Assembly: GCA_001799395.1 (NCBI GenBank)
Contig: MGTJ01000096.1
Coordinates: 1 to 36,207, forward strand
Direction: 5' to 3'
DNA from: Desulfobacterales bacterium RIFOXYA12_FULL_46_15
Lineage (GTDB): Bacteria > Desulfobacterota > Desulfobacteria > Desulfobacterales > Desulfobacteraceae
Length of the DNA stretch: 36,207 bases
Shown here in pieces: positions 7,630-15,106 of the stretch. The stretch's first letter is position 1. Each line of letters begins with the position of its first letter. The position numbers and the translations under genes are program-made. Under the pieces are notes generated by a model. That model searched no databases, was not told the origin of the DNA, and saw only the letters and a list, made by a program, of their open reading frames with translations.

Positions 7630-8813
7630 GCCAGAGGTATTGTTATCCTGAAAGCTGCTCCTTCTTTCCGATTTGACTTAACTTGTATATTGCCCTTCAT
7701 ATTTTCTACAATTTTTTTAATAATATCAAGCCCAAGGCCAGTCCCTCGATTTATCCCTTTAGTTGTAAAAAAAGGCTCGAAAATATGATCAATCTTCTCA
7801 GGGGGAATACCGCAGCCATTGTCCTCAACTATAAGAACAGCCATATCTTCTTCTACATCGGTCCCTACTGTAATGATTTTCTCTTTTTCTTCGATCTCCT
7901 CAAGAGCATCCTTGGCGTTTGAAAGAAGATTCATGATGACCTGCTGAAGACTTCCGGGGTTCCCCATAATCTCAATTTTCCGGGATGTAAAAGACGTATT
8001 CAGCGTAATTTTATTTTTTCTATACAAATAGGAAACTATGTCCAGGGTTGACTGTATTGTGTTATTTAAATTGATTTTTATTATTTCATCAGGATTCATA
8101 CGGACATAATTCTTAATATCCCGGACAATTCTCTCAATCGCGCCTGCGGCCTTATCAATATATCTAATACCCTTTTGAAACAATGGATTGCCGGTCAATT
8201 CCAGATCGGGATCTTTCAATAGCAGATCCGTGTATCCCAAAATAATGGTTAATGGATTGTTGATCTCGTGAGCAATGCCTGCCGTCAATGTGCCTATGGA
8301 CGCAAGTTTTTCTGTTTTCAAAAGCTGCCGATTTGTCTCTCCAAGCGCCAAATAGTTTTTTTGAAGGCTTAAATATTGATCTACGACCTTTTCATTATGC
8401 TTTTTCAACCGGGTATTGTAAGTCAGTATTAAGTCATAAAGCGGAGATCTTTCTCCTACAAAATAATTTTTAATAAACCCCAGATCGATTTTAAATAGAA
8501 CCAAATCGTCAAGCGCATGTGCAGTAGCGGATCGGGTTTGCTCATCCTCGATAACGACAGACATCTCGCCGAAATAGTCACCAGCCTCTAAAATCGCAAT
8601 CGGAACCCCTCTTTTTGATATTTCCACCTTACCGGATTCTATGAAATATATACCTGATGATTCATCTCCTTCCAAGAAAACCGTCTCACCGACCGATATG
8701 CTGCAAACCACGCAATTCTTTCTGAATTCTTCTAATATGTGTTCGTCAAGCCTGGAAAAAAAATTCAAAGCCCTCAATCTGTGAACATTATCAAGATACG
8801 TTTTTTCTTTCAT
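7626..8813 (-). CDS. Sensor histidine kinase with N-terminal cyclic-nucleotide-binding domain
   Basis: 395 residues from the ATG at 8813, chosen because AGGAG lies 7 bases upstream; the longer reading to 8873 has no such site. Residues 18-120 form a cNMP-binding (CAP-like) domain with an intact phosphate-cassette signature (FGEMSV and the TRSA arginine near residue 94). A helical linker follows, then HisKA with the phospho-acceptor His182 in AGIAHEINNPL, an N-box NLLSNAKDAL, and G-boxes VEDNGCGIP and GTGLGL. No membrane segment is visible, so it is a soluble kinase, probably sensing a cyclic nucleotide. No cognate response regulator is next to it. Two further genes in the same orientation, an MBL hydrolase and a cNMP-binding protein, lie directly upstream. 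Confidence 0.9.
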   Translation of the reverse strand: MKEKTYLDNVHRLRALNFFSRLDEHILEEFRKNCVVCSISVGETVFLEGDESSGIYFIESGKVEISKRGVPIAILEAGDYFGEMSVVIEDEQTRSATAHALDDLVLFKIDLGFIKNYFVGERSPLYDLILTYNTRLKKHNEKVVDQYLSLQKNYLALGETNRQLLKTEKLASIGTLTAGIAHEINNPLTIILGYTDLLLKDPDLELTGNPLFQKGIRYIDKAAGAIERIVRDIKNYVRMNPDEIIKINLNNTIQSTLDIVSYLYRKNKITLNTSFTSRKIEIMGNPGSLQQVIMNLLSNAKDALEEIEEKEKIITVGTDVEEDMAVLIVEDNGCGIPPEKIDHIFEPFFTTKGINRGTGLGLDIIKKIVENMKGNIQVKSNRKEGAAFRITIPLA

Positions 8814-9094
8814 GGTCACTCCTTCCCTGCTTCTTCGTTTTACAATGAGCCCAATCAAATCGGATATCAGCACTTTAAATTCAAGGGGTTATAATCTCTA
8901 TTAGAATTAAATAAAATGAATAGTCAAATTAAATATTCAAAATCAAGAGGATATTCCTTTGGCAAACTTGCTCCCAATGGCACCGGAATTACTATCACGA
9001 GGGGATCGACCCTTAAAAATGGCTTTTGAAGATCAGCTAAACGCTCCTGTTTCAGGAGCCCGACGCGCTGATAAAAACAACATCGCTTTTTTCT

Positions 9095-10081
9095 TCAATA
9101 AACTTCAGGCGGATAATCAGTATTGGGTGTAAGATTAATATTCAAACCATCATAAGCCAGATCTATATGTAAGGTACTGTCTTGATCATAAAACGATAAA
9201 TACCGCCGTGTGTCACCCAGGAATTTTTCCAGTTGATGGTCATCCACGGTATGTTCATTGTGGAACAGACAGAGACGCTTGGCCTTCGCACGTACTGCAA
9301 GCTCTACTGCAACAATATTACAAGAATGCCCCCATGAACGCTTGGCGGAAAAATGGTCCACCAAATTGTATTGAGCGTCAAAAATCAAGACATCTGCATT
9401 TTTAGCAAATTCAAGAAAATAATAATCATCCTTTTCCGATTCTTCCTGATGTTCCGAATCCGTGGAATACACCACTTTTTTGCCATCTTTACAAAAAGCA
9501 TAGCCGTAAGAATTGCCGGGATGAGATTGTCGAGCGGCAGTGACCTTAAAATTGGCAACTTCATATATTTTTTCAGGTTCCAGTAGATGAAAACGAATAT
9601 CCGCCCCCATTGACGTTAAGGGCAATGGGAAATGGGGTGGTTCCTGCTGCTGCACAAATGCATTTTCCAATTGCGCATGACAACCGTAAATATTCACTGT
9701 ATTTCCGGGAATGAAAGCCGGCACAAAAAATGGAAAACCATGGATATGATCCCAATGCAGATGAGATATGAAAATATTAAAGATCTGCGGTGGCTTGGCA
9801 GTCTTTTGCATCACATGATTACCAAAATCCCGCAAGCCGCTGCCTGCATCACAAATCACAAATTCACTGCCGCCCGATATTTCAACGCAGGAGGTATTAC
9901 AGCCATAACTTGCTTTAATATCAAAAGGCAGATGGGTGTCAATAAAAGTATCAATCTCCGCCTCTTCTTGCAGTTTATGCTGAACGGCAAGCCGTAATGC
10001 AGTTTTTATTTTTTTGCGAATCGCTTCAGGACGGTTACTGTAAGGCAGGGAACCTCGGGTTCCCCAGAAATAAAGTTGCAT
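9095..10081 (-). CDS. MBL-fold metal-dependent hydrolase
   Basis: 328 residues from the ATG at 10081 (AGGTG upstream; MQLYFWGTRGSLP is the family N-terminus, so the longer reading to 10222 is rejected). The metal motif HLHWDH is at 107-112, preceded by CDAGSGLRDFG and followed by the GFPFFVPAF stretch; further ligand candidates are in STDSEHQ and the later HNEHTVDDH. It belongs to the beta-lactamase-fold phosphodiesterase/RNase Z-like group, often found near signalling genes. It has no signal peptide and should be cytoplasmic. Its position between a cNMP-domain kinase and a cNMP-binding protein makes cyclic-nucleotide hydrolysis a reasonable guess, but no residue proves the substrate. Confidence 0.85.
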   Translation of the reverse strand: MQLYFWGTRGSLPYSNRPEAIRKKIKTALRLAVQHKLQEEAEIDTFIDTHLPFDIKASYGCNTSCVEISGGSEFVICDAGSGLRDFGNHVMQKTAKPPQIFNIFISHLHWDHIHGFPFFVPAFIPGNTVNIYGCHAQLENAFVQQQEPPHFPLPLTSMGADIRFHLLEPEKIYEVANFKVTAARQSHPGNSYGYAFCKDGKKVVYSTDSEHQEESEKDDYYFLEFAKNADVLIFDAQYNLVDHFSAKRSWGHSCNIVAVELAVRAKAKRLCLFHNEHTVDDHQLEKFLGDTRRYLSFYDQDSTLHIDLAYDGLNINLTPNTDYPPEVY

Positions 10082-10313
10082 ATTAATTTCACCTTTCCAT
10101 TTTCCATTATTGCATATCACCCGCTTGGTGGCGATGAGATTTGCCGCAAGCGAGCTGACATAAACTCGTTTCAATAATTTTACTCTGGTGAAAATATAGT
10201 TTATCCGGCAAGGATCTGTCAAAATGGTTTTTATATTGGAGTTTGCCTGCTTTTGAAAAATTTTAAATTTATGAGATTGCTTGAAAAATTACAATCAAAC
10301 CAGATAGTAATTT

Positions 10314-10889
10314 TTATGTTTTCTTTTTTGCCTTGTACTTTATTGAATTCTCAAATTCAAGCAGTCTTGCAAATTTCAATTCAAGCTCTTTTTTGTCGGC
10401 ATAAATTTTTTCTTTTGAAGCGGCCAACCGGTTTAAAATAACTGAATAAAAACCTTCTTTTATAAGGGATTCAATTTTCTCGTCACCCAGGTTTTCAATA
10501 ATCGACATATCCATGCCAAGACAGATGCCGGTTGTTTTGGCAACAACGGAGGCGGTTCTCGGGATGCCTTCAAAAACGCTCATTTCTCCAAAGATTTCAC
10601 CGGGAGTAGAGAAGGTAGCAATGGTAACGCCCTTTTGTATAACATTAAAAACACCTTTCACCACCCAAAATGACCAACTGTCAAACTCACCTTCATGAAT
10701 AACGGTTTCACCTTCATCATACTGGCAAATCTTGGCAATCCGTTTATGGTATTCGTCGTTATCGGATTCAGGGTTGGTATTCAGGATGGTTTTCAATTGC
10801 CCGCAGTCAATGCTTTCAAAAACCATGAATTTTTTTATGATACTAATGATTTTTTCAGACATTAAATTGGTGTTCAAATCTTTTGGCAT
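10314..10889 (-). CDS. Stand-alone cyclic-nucleotide-binding domain protein
   Basis: 191 residues. A CAP-type cNMP domain occupies about residues 50-150, with the phosphate-cassette signature PGEIFGEMSVFEGIPRTASV intact. There is no helix-turn-helix after it, unlike CRP/FNR regulators; the remaining 40 residues are a charged helix rich in Lys and Glu. It is therefore more likely a regulatory or adaptor subunit than a DNA-binding protein. The start has AGGAT 9 bases upstream. The phosphate cassette resembles that of the kinase at 7626-8813 (FGEMSV in both), which suggests that the two respond to the same ligand. Confidence 0.85.
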   Translation of the reverse strand: MPKDLNTNLMSEKIISIIKKFMVFESIDCGQLKTILNTNPESDNDEYHKRIAKICQYDEGETVIHEGEFDSWSFWVVKGVFNVIQKGVTIATFSTPGEIFGEMSVFEGIPRTASVVAKTTGICLGMDMSIIENLGDEKIESLIKEGFYSVILNRLAASKEKIYADKKELELKFARLLEFENSIKYKAKKKT

Positions 10890-11139
10890 GAAATAAATCC
10901 TATATCTATCATGAACCTGAACTCAGGAACTATGGGACATCGAGGTCCCGACGATAAATCCCTGATCATCCAACGGACTGATTTTAATATTTTGAAGGAA
11001 TTTCTGCCCCTGTTATTATTTCAATTCCTCTTAGGCAACCAAGGCCAAATTTATTTAGTAGCGGGTTGCCAGTGTTATTTTGTGAAAATATAATTGATTG
11101 TATGAAAATATGCAAAAATAATCTTTAATTGCAGATAAA

Positions 11140-11164
11140 AATCCCTCCGGGGTTATTTTTTTTT
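11140..11164. terminator. Terminator hairpin with T9 tract
   Basis: AATCCC (11140-11145) pairs with GGGGTT (11149-11154, one G-T pair) around TCC, followed by A and nine T residues. On the minus strand the same stem is followed by TTTTT as well, so it would also end transcription leaving the superoxide dismutase remnant. Confidence 0.65.
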
Positions 11165-11223
11165 GCAGAAAGATGGTTTTTGAATTCTTGATAACCCCGG
11201 AAAAAGGCACGACCTGGAATTTA

Positions 11224-11379
11224 TCAGCCGATATTCTGAAGGGCAAATTCCCAGTTGATGAGCTTGTCGAGCACAGCATTCACATAGTCGGCCCGGAGAT
11301 TCCGAACTGTGAAAGGGCTGCAGCCCCAAATTCCTTTTTACAGGTTTCCACGCTGCCGAATGAGGTTTCAATTTTCTGT
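11224..11379 (-). pseudogene. Iron/manganese superoxide dismutase remnant with internal deletion
   Basis: On the minus strand, about 11379-11303 reads [20 protein letters not shown] ending ALSQFG, the central helix region of Fe/Mn superoxide dismutase. In a shifted frame it joins directly to [18 protein letters not shown] then NIG and a stop at 11224, which is the family C-terminus. The segment between, which normally holds GSGWAWL, the DVWEHAYY metal ligands and about 50 residues, is missing. The N-terminal half is also missing. The gene is therefore dead: two deletions and a frameshift. The 3' end faces the bidirectional terminator at 11140-11164, its likely former terminator. Confidence 0.75.
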
Positions 11380-11485
11380 TTCAGGGCGGCGGCCGGCGGC
11401 AACCGTTGCAAGGGCCTTGATGCTGAACCCCAGCCTGGTGGTGGCGGATGAGCCTGTATCTGCCCTGCTCATCAACCCGGTATAA
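11380..11485 (+). pseudogene. Fragment of a dppF-like ABC ATPase gene (signature to Walker B)
   Basis: Reading to a stop at 11483-11485 gives VARALMLNPSLVVADEPVSA followed by LLINPV. This is identical in protein sequence to residues of the DppF encoded at about 6030-6091, with DNA differing mainly at third positions. Upstream, TCAGGGCGGCGGCCGG corresponds to the FSGGQRQR signature with one codon lost. Nothing of the rest of the ATPase gene is present. It is either a relic of a second dpp/opp operon or a product of short-patch recombination. Confidence 0.8.
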
Positions 11486-11503
11486 TATTTGGGGTTGATT
11501 TTT
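11471..11503 (+). terminator. Hairpin with T-tract upstream of azlC
   Basis: ATCAACCC (11471-11478) and GGGTTGAT (11492-11499) are perfect 8-bp complements with a 13-base loop, followed by TTTT. It overlaps the end of the ABC ATPase fragment and may be the former operon's terminator; it also insulates azlC from upstream transcription. Confidence 0.6.
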
Positions 11504-11518
11504 AAAAAGCAATATAGT

Positions 11519-11537
11519 AGTTACTGCAATAGTCACT
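11519..11537. promoter_or_regulatory. Two AGTNACT motifs, possible operator for azlC
   Basis: AGTTACT (11519-11525) and AGTCACT (11531-11537) are short palindromic heptamers repeated with a 12-bp period, 56-74 bases before the azlC start. The regulator gene at 12604-13446 lies in the same operon, so an autoregulatory operator is possible. This rests only on pattern and position. Confidence 0.3.
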
Positions 11538-11592
11538 AAAAATATGGTGCTTTTTTACGATTGTAATCAGCCTGAAGCAGAGGAAAAAATAG

Positions 11593-12291
11593 ATGACAAG
11601 AGATGCACAGGATGCAATAAAGGCCGGGATACCTATTTTTATCGGGTATGTTCCGGCAGCCATTGCATTTGGAATATTATCAAAAGGATGCGGCATCACT
11701 CTTTTAGAGTGTTTTTTATTTTCAGCCGTTGTATTTGCCGGTGCCAGCCAGTTTATTGCACTGAACCTGCTAATGACGGGAATGGGGCCTGGGGGTATCA
11801 TATTAACCACATTGCTGGTGAATTTCAGGCATTTTCTCATGAGTGCCTATCTATCCACGAGGATCGAAAAAATGGCAAAGAAAAATATTTTTTTGATGGC
11901 CTTTGGTGTAACAGATGAGGTGTTTTCAGTTCTCTCCTTTAAGAAAGGGATAATTTCGCCAAAATTTATCTATATCCTGCAATGGTCGGCTTATAGCGGC
12001 TGGGTTTCAGGAACGGTTGCAGGGTATGTCCTGGGAGGATTTTTGCCTGAAATTCTGACAAAAAGTATGGGGGTCGCACTTTATGCACTTCTTTTGGCTA
12101 TTCTTCTTCCGGAAATCAAACAATCCGTCAAGGCCCTGATCCTGACCATTACATCAGGGGTTTTAAATACCATTCTGATCAAACTGGATATTCTTCCCAA
12201 TGGCTGGAATATTATTGTGTGCATTATTGTCATCGCTTTTTTCGGGTCGTTTTTTATCTCAGGGGAAATCAAGGAGGCGGCGTATGAATAG
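11593..12291 (+). CDS. azlC: Branched-chain amino acid exporter large subunit, AzlC family
   Basis: 232 residues, strongly hydrophobic with about six or seven membrane segments. The stretch GYVPAAIAFGILSKGCGIT near the N-terminus, FAGASQFIALNL, and the NFRHFLMSAYLS loop are characteristic of AzlC (YgaZ) proteins. With the small AzlD partner it exports branched-chain amino acids or related compounds across the inner membrane. AGAGGA lies upstream of the ATG. It overlaps azlD by 8 bases. A stem with T-tract and two AGTNACT motifs are in its leader. Confidence 0.92.
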   Translation: MTRDAQDAIKAGIPIFIGYVPAAIAFGILSKGCGITLLECFLFSAVVFAGASQFIALNLLMTGMGPGGIILTTLLVNFRHFLMSAYLSTRIEKMAKKNIFLMAFGVTDEVFSVLSFKKGIISPKFIYILQWSAYSGWVSGTVAGYVLGGFLPEILTKSMGVALYALLLAILLPEIKQSVKALILTITSGVLNTILIKLDILPNGWNIIVCIIVIAFFGSFFISGEIKEAAYE

Positions 12292-12592
12292 TCTGATTCC
12301 GGTTATTCTGGGGATGGCAGCCGTCACCTATGGTCCAAGACTGATTCCCTTCCTGCTGATGACCCATAAGCAGGTTCCAAGAAGGCTGGATGCTTTTTTA
12401 AAATGCATACCCGTAGCCGCCATCGGAGCCTTGATCATCCCCGGTGTATTCAGTGCAACCCCTGACATGCCCCTGGCAGCAGGCTCAGGCATGGTGTTCA
12501 CTATGATTATCGGGTTATGGCGTGGCGGCATTATCATACCCGTACTGGGATCAGTGGCCGTAACCTGTTTAATCTTATTTTTCGCCGGATAA
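12284..12592 (+). CDS. azlD: Branched-chain amino acid exporter small subunit, AzlD family
   Basis: 102 residues with three or four hydrophobic segments, typical of AzlD (YgaH). The start is fixed by the strong AAGGAGG at 12271-12277, inside the end of azlC, giving an 8-base overlap and translational coupling. The family features TYGPRLIPFLLM and FLKCIPVAAIGALIIPG are present. It works only with AzlC. Confidence 0.92.
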   Translation: MNSLIPVILGMAAVTYGPRLIPFLLMTHKQVPRRLDAFLKCIPVAAIGALIIPGVFSATPDMPLAAGSGMVFTMIIGLWRGGIIIPVLGSVAVTCLILFFAG

Positions 12593-12603
12593 AAGGGAAT
12601 GCC

Positions 12604-13446
12604 GTGGATCAAAAATTATTAATCATGAATAATATGAAACGCCTCGGATTTTCAGAATATGAATGCAAAGCTTATTTAAAGCTTTTGGAAGACTTCCCGT
12701 TAAACGGATATACACTCAGTAAAAATTCCGGAATACCCAGATCCAGGATTTACGAAGTCTTGAAAAACCTCATCGATAAACAGATGGTATTTGAACAGGC
12801 TGAAGAGAAGAACAAACTGTACTATCCAGTGGAACCAGATGTTTTTATTAAAAAGCTTAAGGCCCATTATGAAGATGTTTTTTCCAATATATCTGAATAT
12901 GCCGGTAAGCTTTACAGGGAAAAAAAGCAGGATGACAGGCTGGTTGTTATCAAGGGCCGGCAGAATATTATCAGCTTTTTGAACCTTTTAATAAAAGGCG
13001 CTGAAAAGAGGATTGCCATGTCTGTCTGGGAAGAGGAAATCCAGGAAATAACGACGGAATTGGAAAAAGCATTGAACCGCGGGGTGGGTCTCAGGGGTAT
13101 TTATTTTGGAGAAAATAAACCCTATGAAACCCTGACCATCCATCGGCGGATCAAACGATATATGGAAGAGAAAAAAGAAAGATATATGTCCATCATCATT
13201 GACCGGACCCATATGCTATCCGGTATTGTTTCCAGGGGGGAAGACAGCCAGGTCACCTGGACCCGGGATGAAGGGCTTATCGAAATCAGCGAAGATTATA
13301 TTGCCCATGATCTTATTGTAAATCTGTACTCTGCCTCGCTGGATGAAAAAGAATACATGGCGTTTGAGGAATTTGCCGATACGGTTCACAACCATTATTT
13401 CCACTATTCTGATGAAGAGTTTGCCGCTTATAAAAAATTAATCTGA
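12604..13446 (+). CDS. TrmB-family transcriptional regulator
   Basis: 280 residues from a GTG at 12604, preceded by AAGGGA and 11 bases after azlD; an ATG seven codons later is an alternative. Residues about 10-75 form a winged helix (FSEYECKAYLKLLEDFPLNG, then GIPRSRIYEVLKNLIDKQMV). The rest matches the effector-binding region of TrmB regulators, with the phospholipase-D-like core (RIAMSVWEEE, then GVGLRGIYFGE and HDLIVNLYSA). In Archaea these proteins sense sugars; in bacteria, ligands vary. Placement after azlCD suggests that it controls amino acid export. It ends 29 bp before the convergent pspC. Confidence 0.87.
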   Translation: MDQKLLIMNNMKRLGFSEYECKAYLKLLEDFPLNGYTLSKNSGIPRSRIYEVLKNLIDKQMVFEQAEEKNKLYYPVEPDVFIKKLKAHYEDVFSNISEYAGKLYREKKQDDRLVVIKGRQNIISFLNLLIKGAEKRIAMSVWEEEIQEITTELEKALNRGVGLRGIYFGENKPYETLTIHRRIKRYMEEKKERYMSIIIDRTHMLSGIVSRGEDSQVTWTRDEGLIEISEDYIAHDLIVNLYSASLDEKEYMAFEEFADTVHNHYFHYSDEEFAAYKKLI

Positions 13447-13475
13447 AATATTCTTTTCTGCGAGTGGCCAAAGGG

Positions 13476-13916
13476 CTATTCCCAGTCAAATTCCCTTGAT
13501 GTTACCGTGTCCTCCATTCTCTGGATGCGGCGTTCAATGTTTTCAAATTTTTTTTTGATTCTCCGGATGGCCGATTGTCTTGAATGGGAATAGGTATCAT
13601 AAAATTCAGCATCATCTTCATCCCTCAGCGGGGAAACCGGCTCCATTTTCAGGAAAAGACCTGCCATTATATACATGACACCCACAGGCCAGAACCCGGT
13701 AAAAAGAAATAATAACAGGGTGATGATTCTCAGCCAGAAAACACTGAAATCAAAATAGTCAGCCAGGCCGCGGCAGACTCCCATGAAGATGCCCCTGCGG
13801 GACCGGTAGATGCCGCGGCTGGAGGCCAGGGTTTCAAACCGGTCCTTGAGTCCGTTGTAATGTTTCCTGCATGTTTCAAACTGGAAATTGTGTTTATATC
13901 CATGATATCGTCTCAT
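13476..13916 (-). CDS. pspC: PspC-domain protein of the phage-shock operon
   Basis: 146 residues. The PspC domain is in the middle: RSRRGIFMGVCRGLADYFDF followed by the hydrophobic segment LRIITLLLFLFTGFWPVGVM and a second one to about residue 90. A charged C-terminal helix (RRIKKKFENIERRIQRMEDT) resembles the PspC coiled-coil tail. It has an unusually long basic N-terminal stretch of about 35 residues before the domain. In the Psp response, PspC with PspB senses envelope stress and draws PspA to the membrane. The start overlaps the pspB stop by four bases (ATGA), and GGAAGG lies upstream. Confidence 0.9.
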   Translation of the reverse strand: MRRYHGYKHNFQFETCRKHYNGLKDRFETLASSRGIYRSRRGIFMGVCRGLADYFDFSVFWLRIITLLLFLFTGFWPVGVMYIMAGLFLKMEPVSPLRDEDDAEFYDTYSHSRQSAIRRIKKKFENIERRIQRMEDTVTSREFDWE

Positions 13917-14164
13917 TTGCTGAATTCCTTCCTTTTACGCTCAATCAATATGGTTTCAAGCGCTTCAACCCGTTCTTCCATTTTTGATAGCCCGTGATAG
14001 ATGTCCTGGATCATCCGGGTTTCTTCTGTCTGGGCCTGTTTATTTTTCCCGGCCAGACCTCCGGACTTGGAAGCCTTGATGATACCGATGATAACCAATC
14101 CGATGGTGGCGATGATGAGGATTGCCCCGCCAATGGAGATGCCTATGACAAGTGCGTGAAACAT
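13913..14164 (-). CDS. pspB: PspB-like small membrane protein
   Basis: 83 residues: one N-terminal membrane helix (about residues 5-30), then a linker and a heptad-like helix ETRMIQDIYHGLSKMEERVE followed by ALETIL. This is the standard PspB layout and length. PspB partners PspC as the membrane sensor. It is placed between pspA (36 bp upstream) and pspC (4-base overlap). GGAG is upstream at a rather long spacing. Confidence 0.88.
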   Translation of the reverse strand: MFHALVIGISIGGAILIIATIGLVIIGIIKASKSGGLAGKNKQAQTEETRMIQDIYHGLSKMEERVEALETILIERKRKEFSK

Positions 14165-14200
14165 AATCTTGTTACTCCGGTTGAGTTAGTGCCTGATAAT

Positions 14201-14884
14201 CTATGCATCAATTTTATCATCATTTTTCAAAGATTGGGAAGATTTTAATTGATTGAGTTCGGCTTCGATTTCATCATCTGCTTCTAGGGCATCAAACTGG
14301 TTTTCAAGAGATGATGGCCTGCCGAAGTCTACAAGGTCGGCTTCCGCTTCCATCCGCTCGATCTGCTGTTCAAGCTCTTCAAATTTCTGCATGACTTCGG
14401 AGCTGTCAGCCCTGCGGATTTCCTCTCTTGCTTTTTTTTTGTGTGTAGCCCGAAGATGTCTTTGAACCAGCATCCTCTGTTTTTCCCGGGCAGATTTCAG
14501 CTTGTTTTCAAGTTCCTGTATATCATCCCTGTATTGTTCAATCATTACACTAAGTTCTGTGATTTCAGCCTGGATGACTTCAGCCTTCAGGGTATACCGT
14601 CTTTTCTCCTGAAGCGCCTGGCGTGCCAGGTTGTCTTTGCCTTTTTGAACAGCGAGTTCCGCTTTCCGGTTCCAGAAATTTTCTTTTTCGTCAACCTCAT
14701 CCTGAAATCTCTGGGCTTTTTTCTGACCGGCAATGGCATTGGCACATGAGGTTTTTATTTCAATCAAGGTGTCTTCCATCTCCCTGATCATCAGCCTGAT
14801 CAGTTTTTCCGGATCTTCTGCATTATCCAGCATGGAATTGATGTTTGATGCAACAATATCTTTAAACCGTGTAAAAATTCCCAT
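14201..14884 (-). CDS. pspA: Phage shock protein A (PspA/Vipp1/ESCRT-III family)
   Basis: 227 residues from the ATG at 14884, which gives the family N-terminus MGIFTRFKDIVASNINSMLD and has GGAG upstream; the longer reading to 14917 is rejected. The protein is almost wholly coiled coil, with the conserved DPEKLIRLMIREMEDTL segment. It binds PspF in unstressed cells and coats damaged inner membrane under stress. It is the first gene of pspABC, expressed from the sigma-54 promoter at 14946-14961. Confidence 0.94.
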   Translation of the reverse strand: MGIFTRFKDIVASNINSMLDNAEDPEKLIRLMIREMEDTLIEIKTSCANAIAGQKKAQRFQDEVDEKENFWNRKAELAVQKGKDNLARQALQEKRRYTLKAEVIQAEITELSVMIEQYRDDIQELENKLKSAREKQRMLVQRHLRATHKKKAREEIRRADSSEVMQKFEELEQQIERMEAEADLVDFGRPSSLENQFDALEADDEIEAELNQLKSSQSLKNDDKIDA

Positions 14885-14945
14885 TTTGTTTCTCCTTGTG
14901 TTTTGTTTTTCAGCCAACCTATTGTTTCAGTTTGTTGATAGGGTT

Positions 14946-14961
14946 AGCATTTTGTGTGCCA
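14946..14961 (-). promoter_or_regulatory. Sigma-54 (-24/-12) promoter of pspABC
   Basis: On the minus strand the sequence is TGGCACACAAAATGCT: a perfect -24 element TGGCAC, then the -12 GC exactly 10 bases after the GG. The predicted start would be near 14935, giving a leader of about 50 bases before pspA. The divergent neighbour encodes PspF, the activator that acts on this kind of promoter. Confidence 0.85.
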
Positions 14962-15009
14962 GGCAGGCCTTGTTATGAAATGCCTTTTAATATCATGCAG
15001 TTATAAATA

Positions 15010-15039
15010 TTGACAGCTAAATTGATATCGTGGTACTAT
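15010..15039 (+). promoter_or_regulatory. Likely sigma-70 promoter of pspF
   Basis: TTGACA (15010-15015) and TACTAT (15034-15039) are separated by 18 bases. The predicted start near 15046 gives a leader of about 60 bases before pspF. It lies 50-60 bases upstream of the sigma-54 promoter on the other strand, where PspF-binding enhancer sites are expected, so autoregulation is likely. Confidence 0.6.
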
Positions 15040-15106
15040 CCGCCATATATTGAGTATTTCAGCCAAATATTGATAAAAATTACAGTTATGATTTTTGGAG
15101 ACAATA

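Larger units (their letters stand above)
10890..11592. other. Gene-poor scar holding several gene remnants
   Basis: About 700 bases without an intact gene. It contains, in order, a short reading with HRGPDD (10911-10980), a bidirectional terminator (11140-11164), a superoxide dismutase remnant on the minus strand, a fragment of a dppF-like gene, a second terminator (11471-11503), and the azlC leader. No function is claimed for the remainder. Confidence 0.65.

Noticed and set aside
9043-9059. GCTCCTG/CAGGAGC hairpin in the gap 8874-9094 as a terminator
   Set aside because: The stem is perfect but has a 3-base loop and no T-run on either strand; nothing else stands out in this 221-base gap.
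10082-10222. 47-residue N-terminal extension of the MBL hydrolase
   Set aside because: The family begins at MQLYFWGTRGSLP and a ribosome site is placed for that start.
11153-11451. Overlapping readings of 72-92 residues around 11.3 kb
   Set aside because: They mix the superoxide dismutase and ABC ATPase remnants in wrong frames; only the remnants are supported.
13446-13476. Terminator between the TrmB regulator and pspC
   Set aside because: The 29-base gap has no stem longer than four pairs and no T-run.
14733-14978. Plus-strand readings opposite pspA
   Set aside because: These are shadows of the coiled-coil gene with no ribosome site or family similarity.
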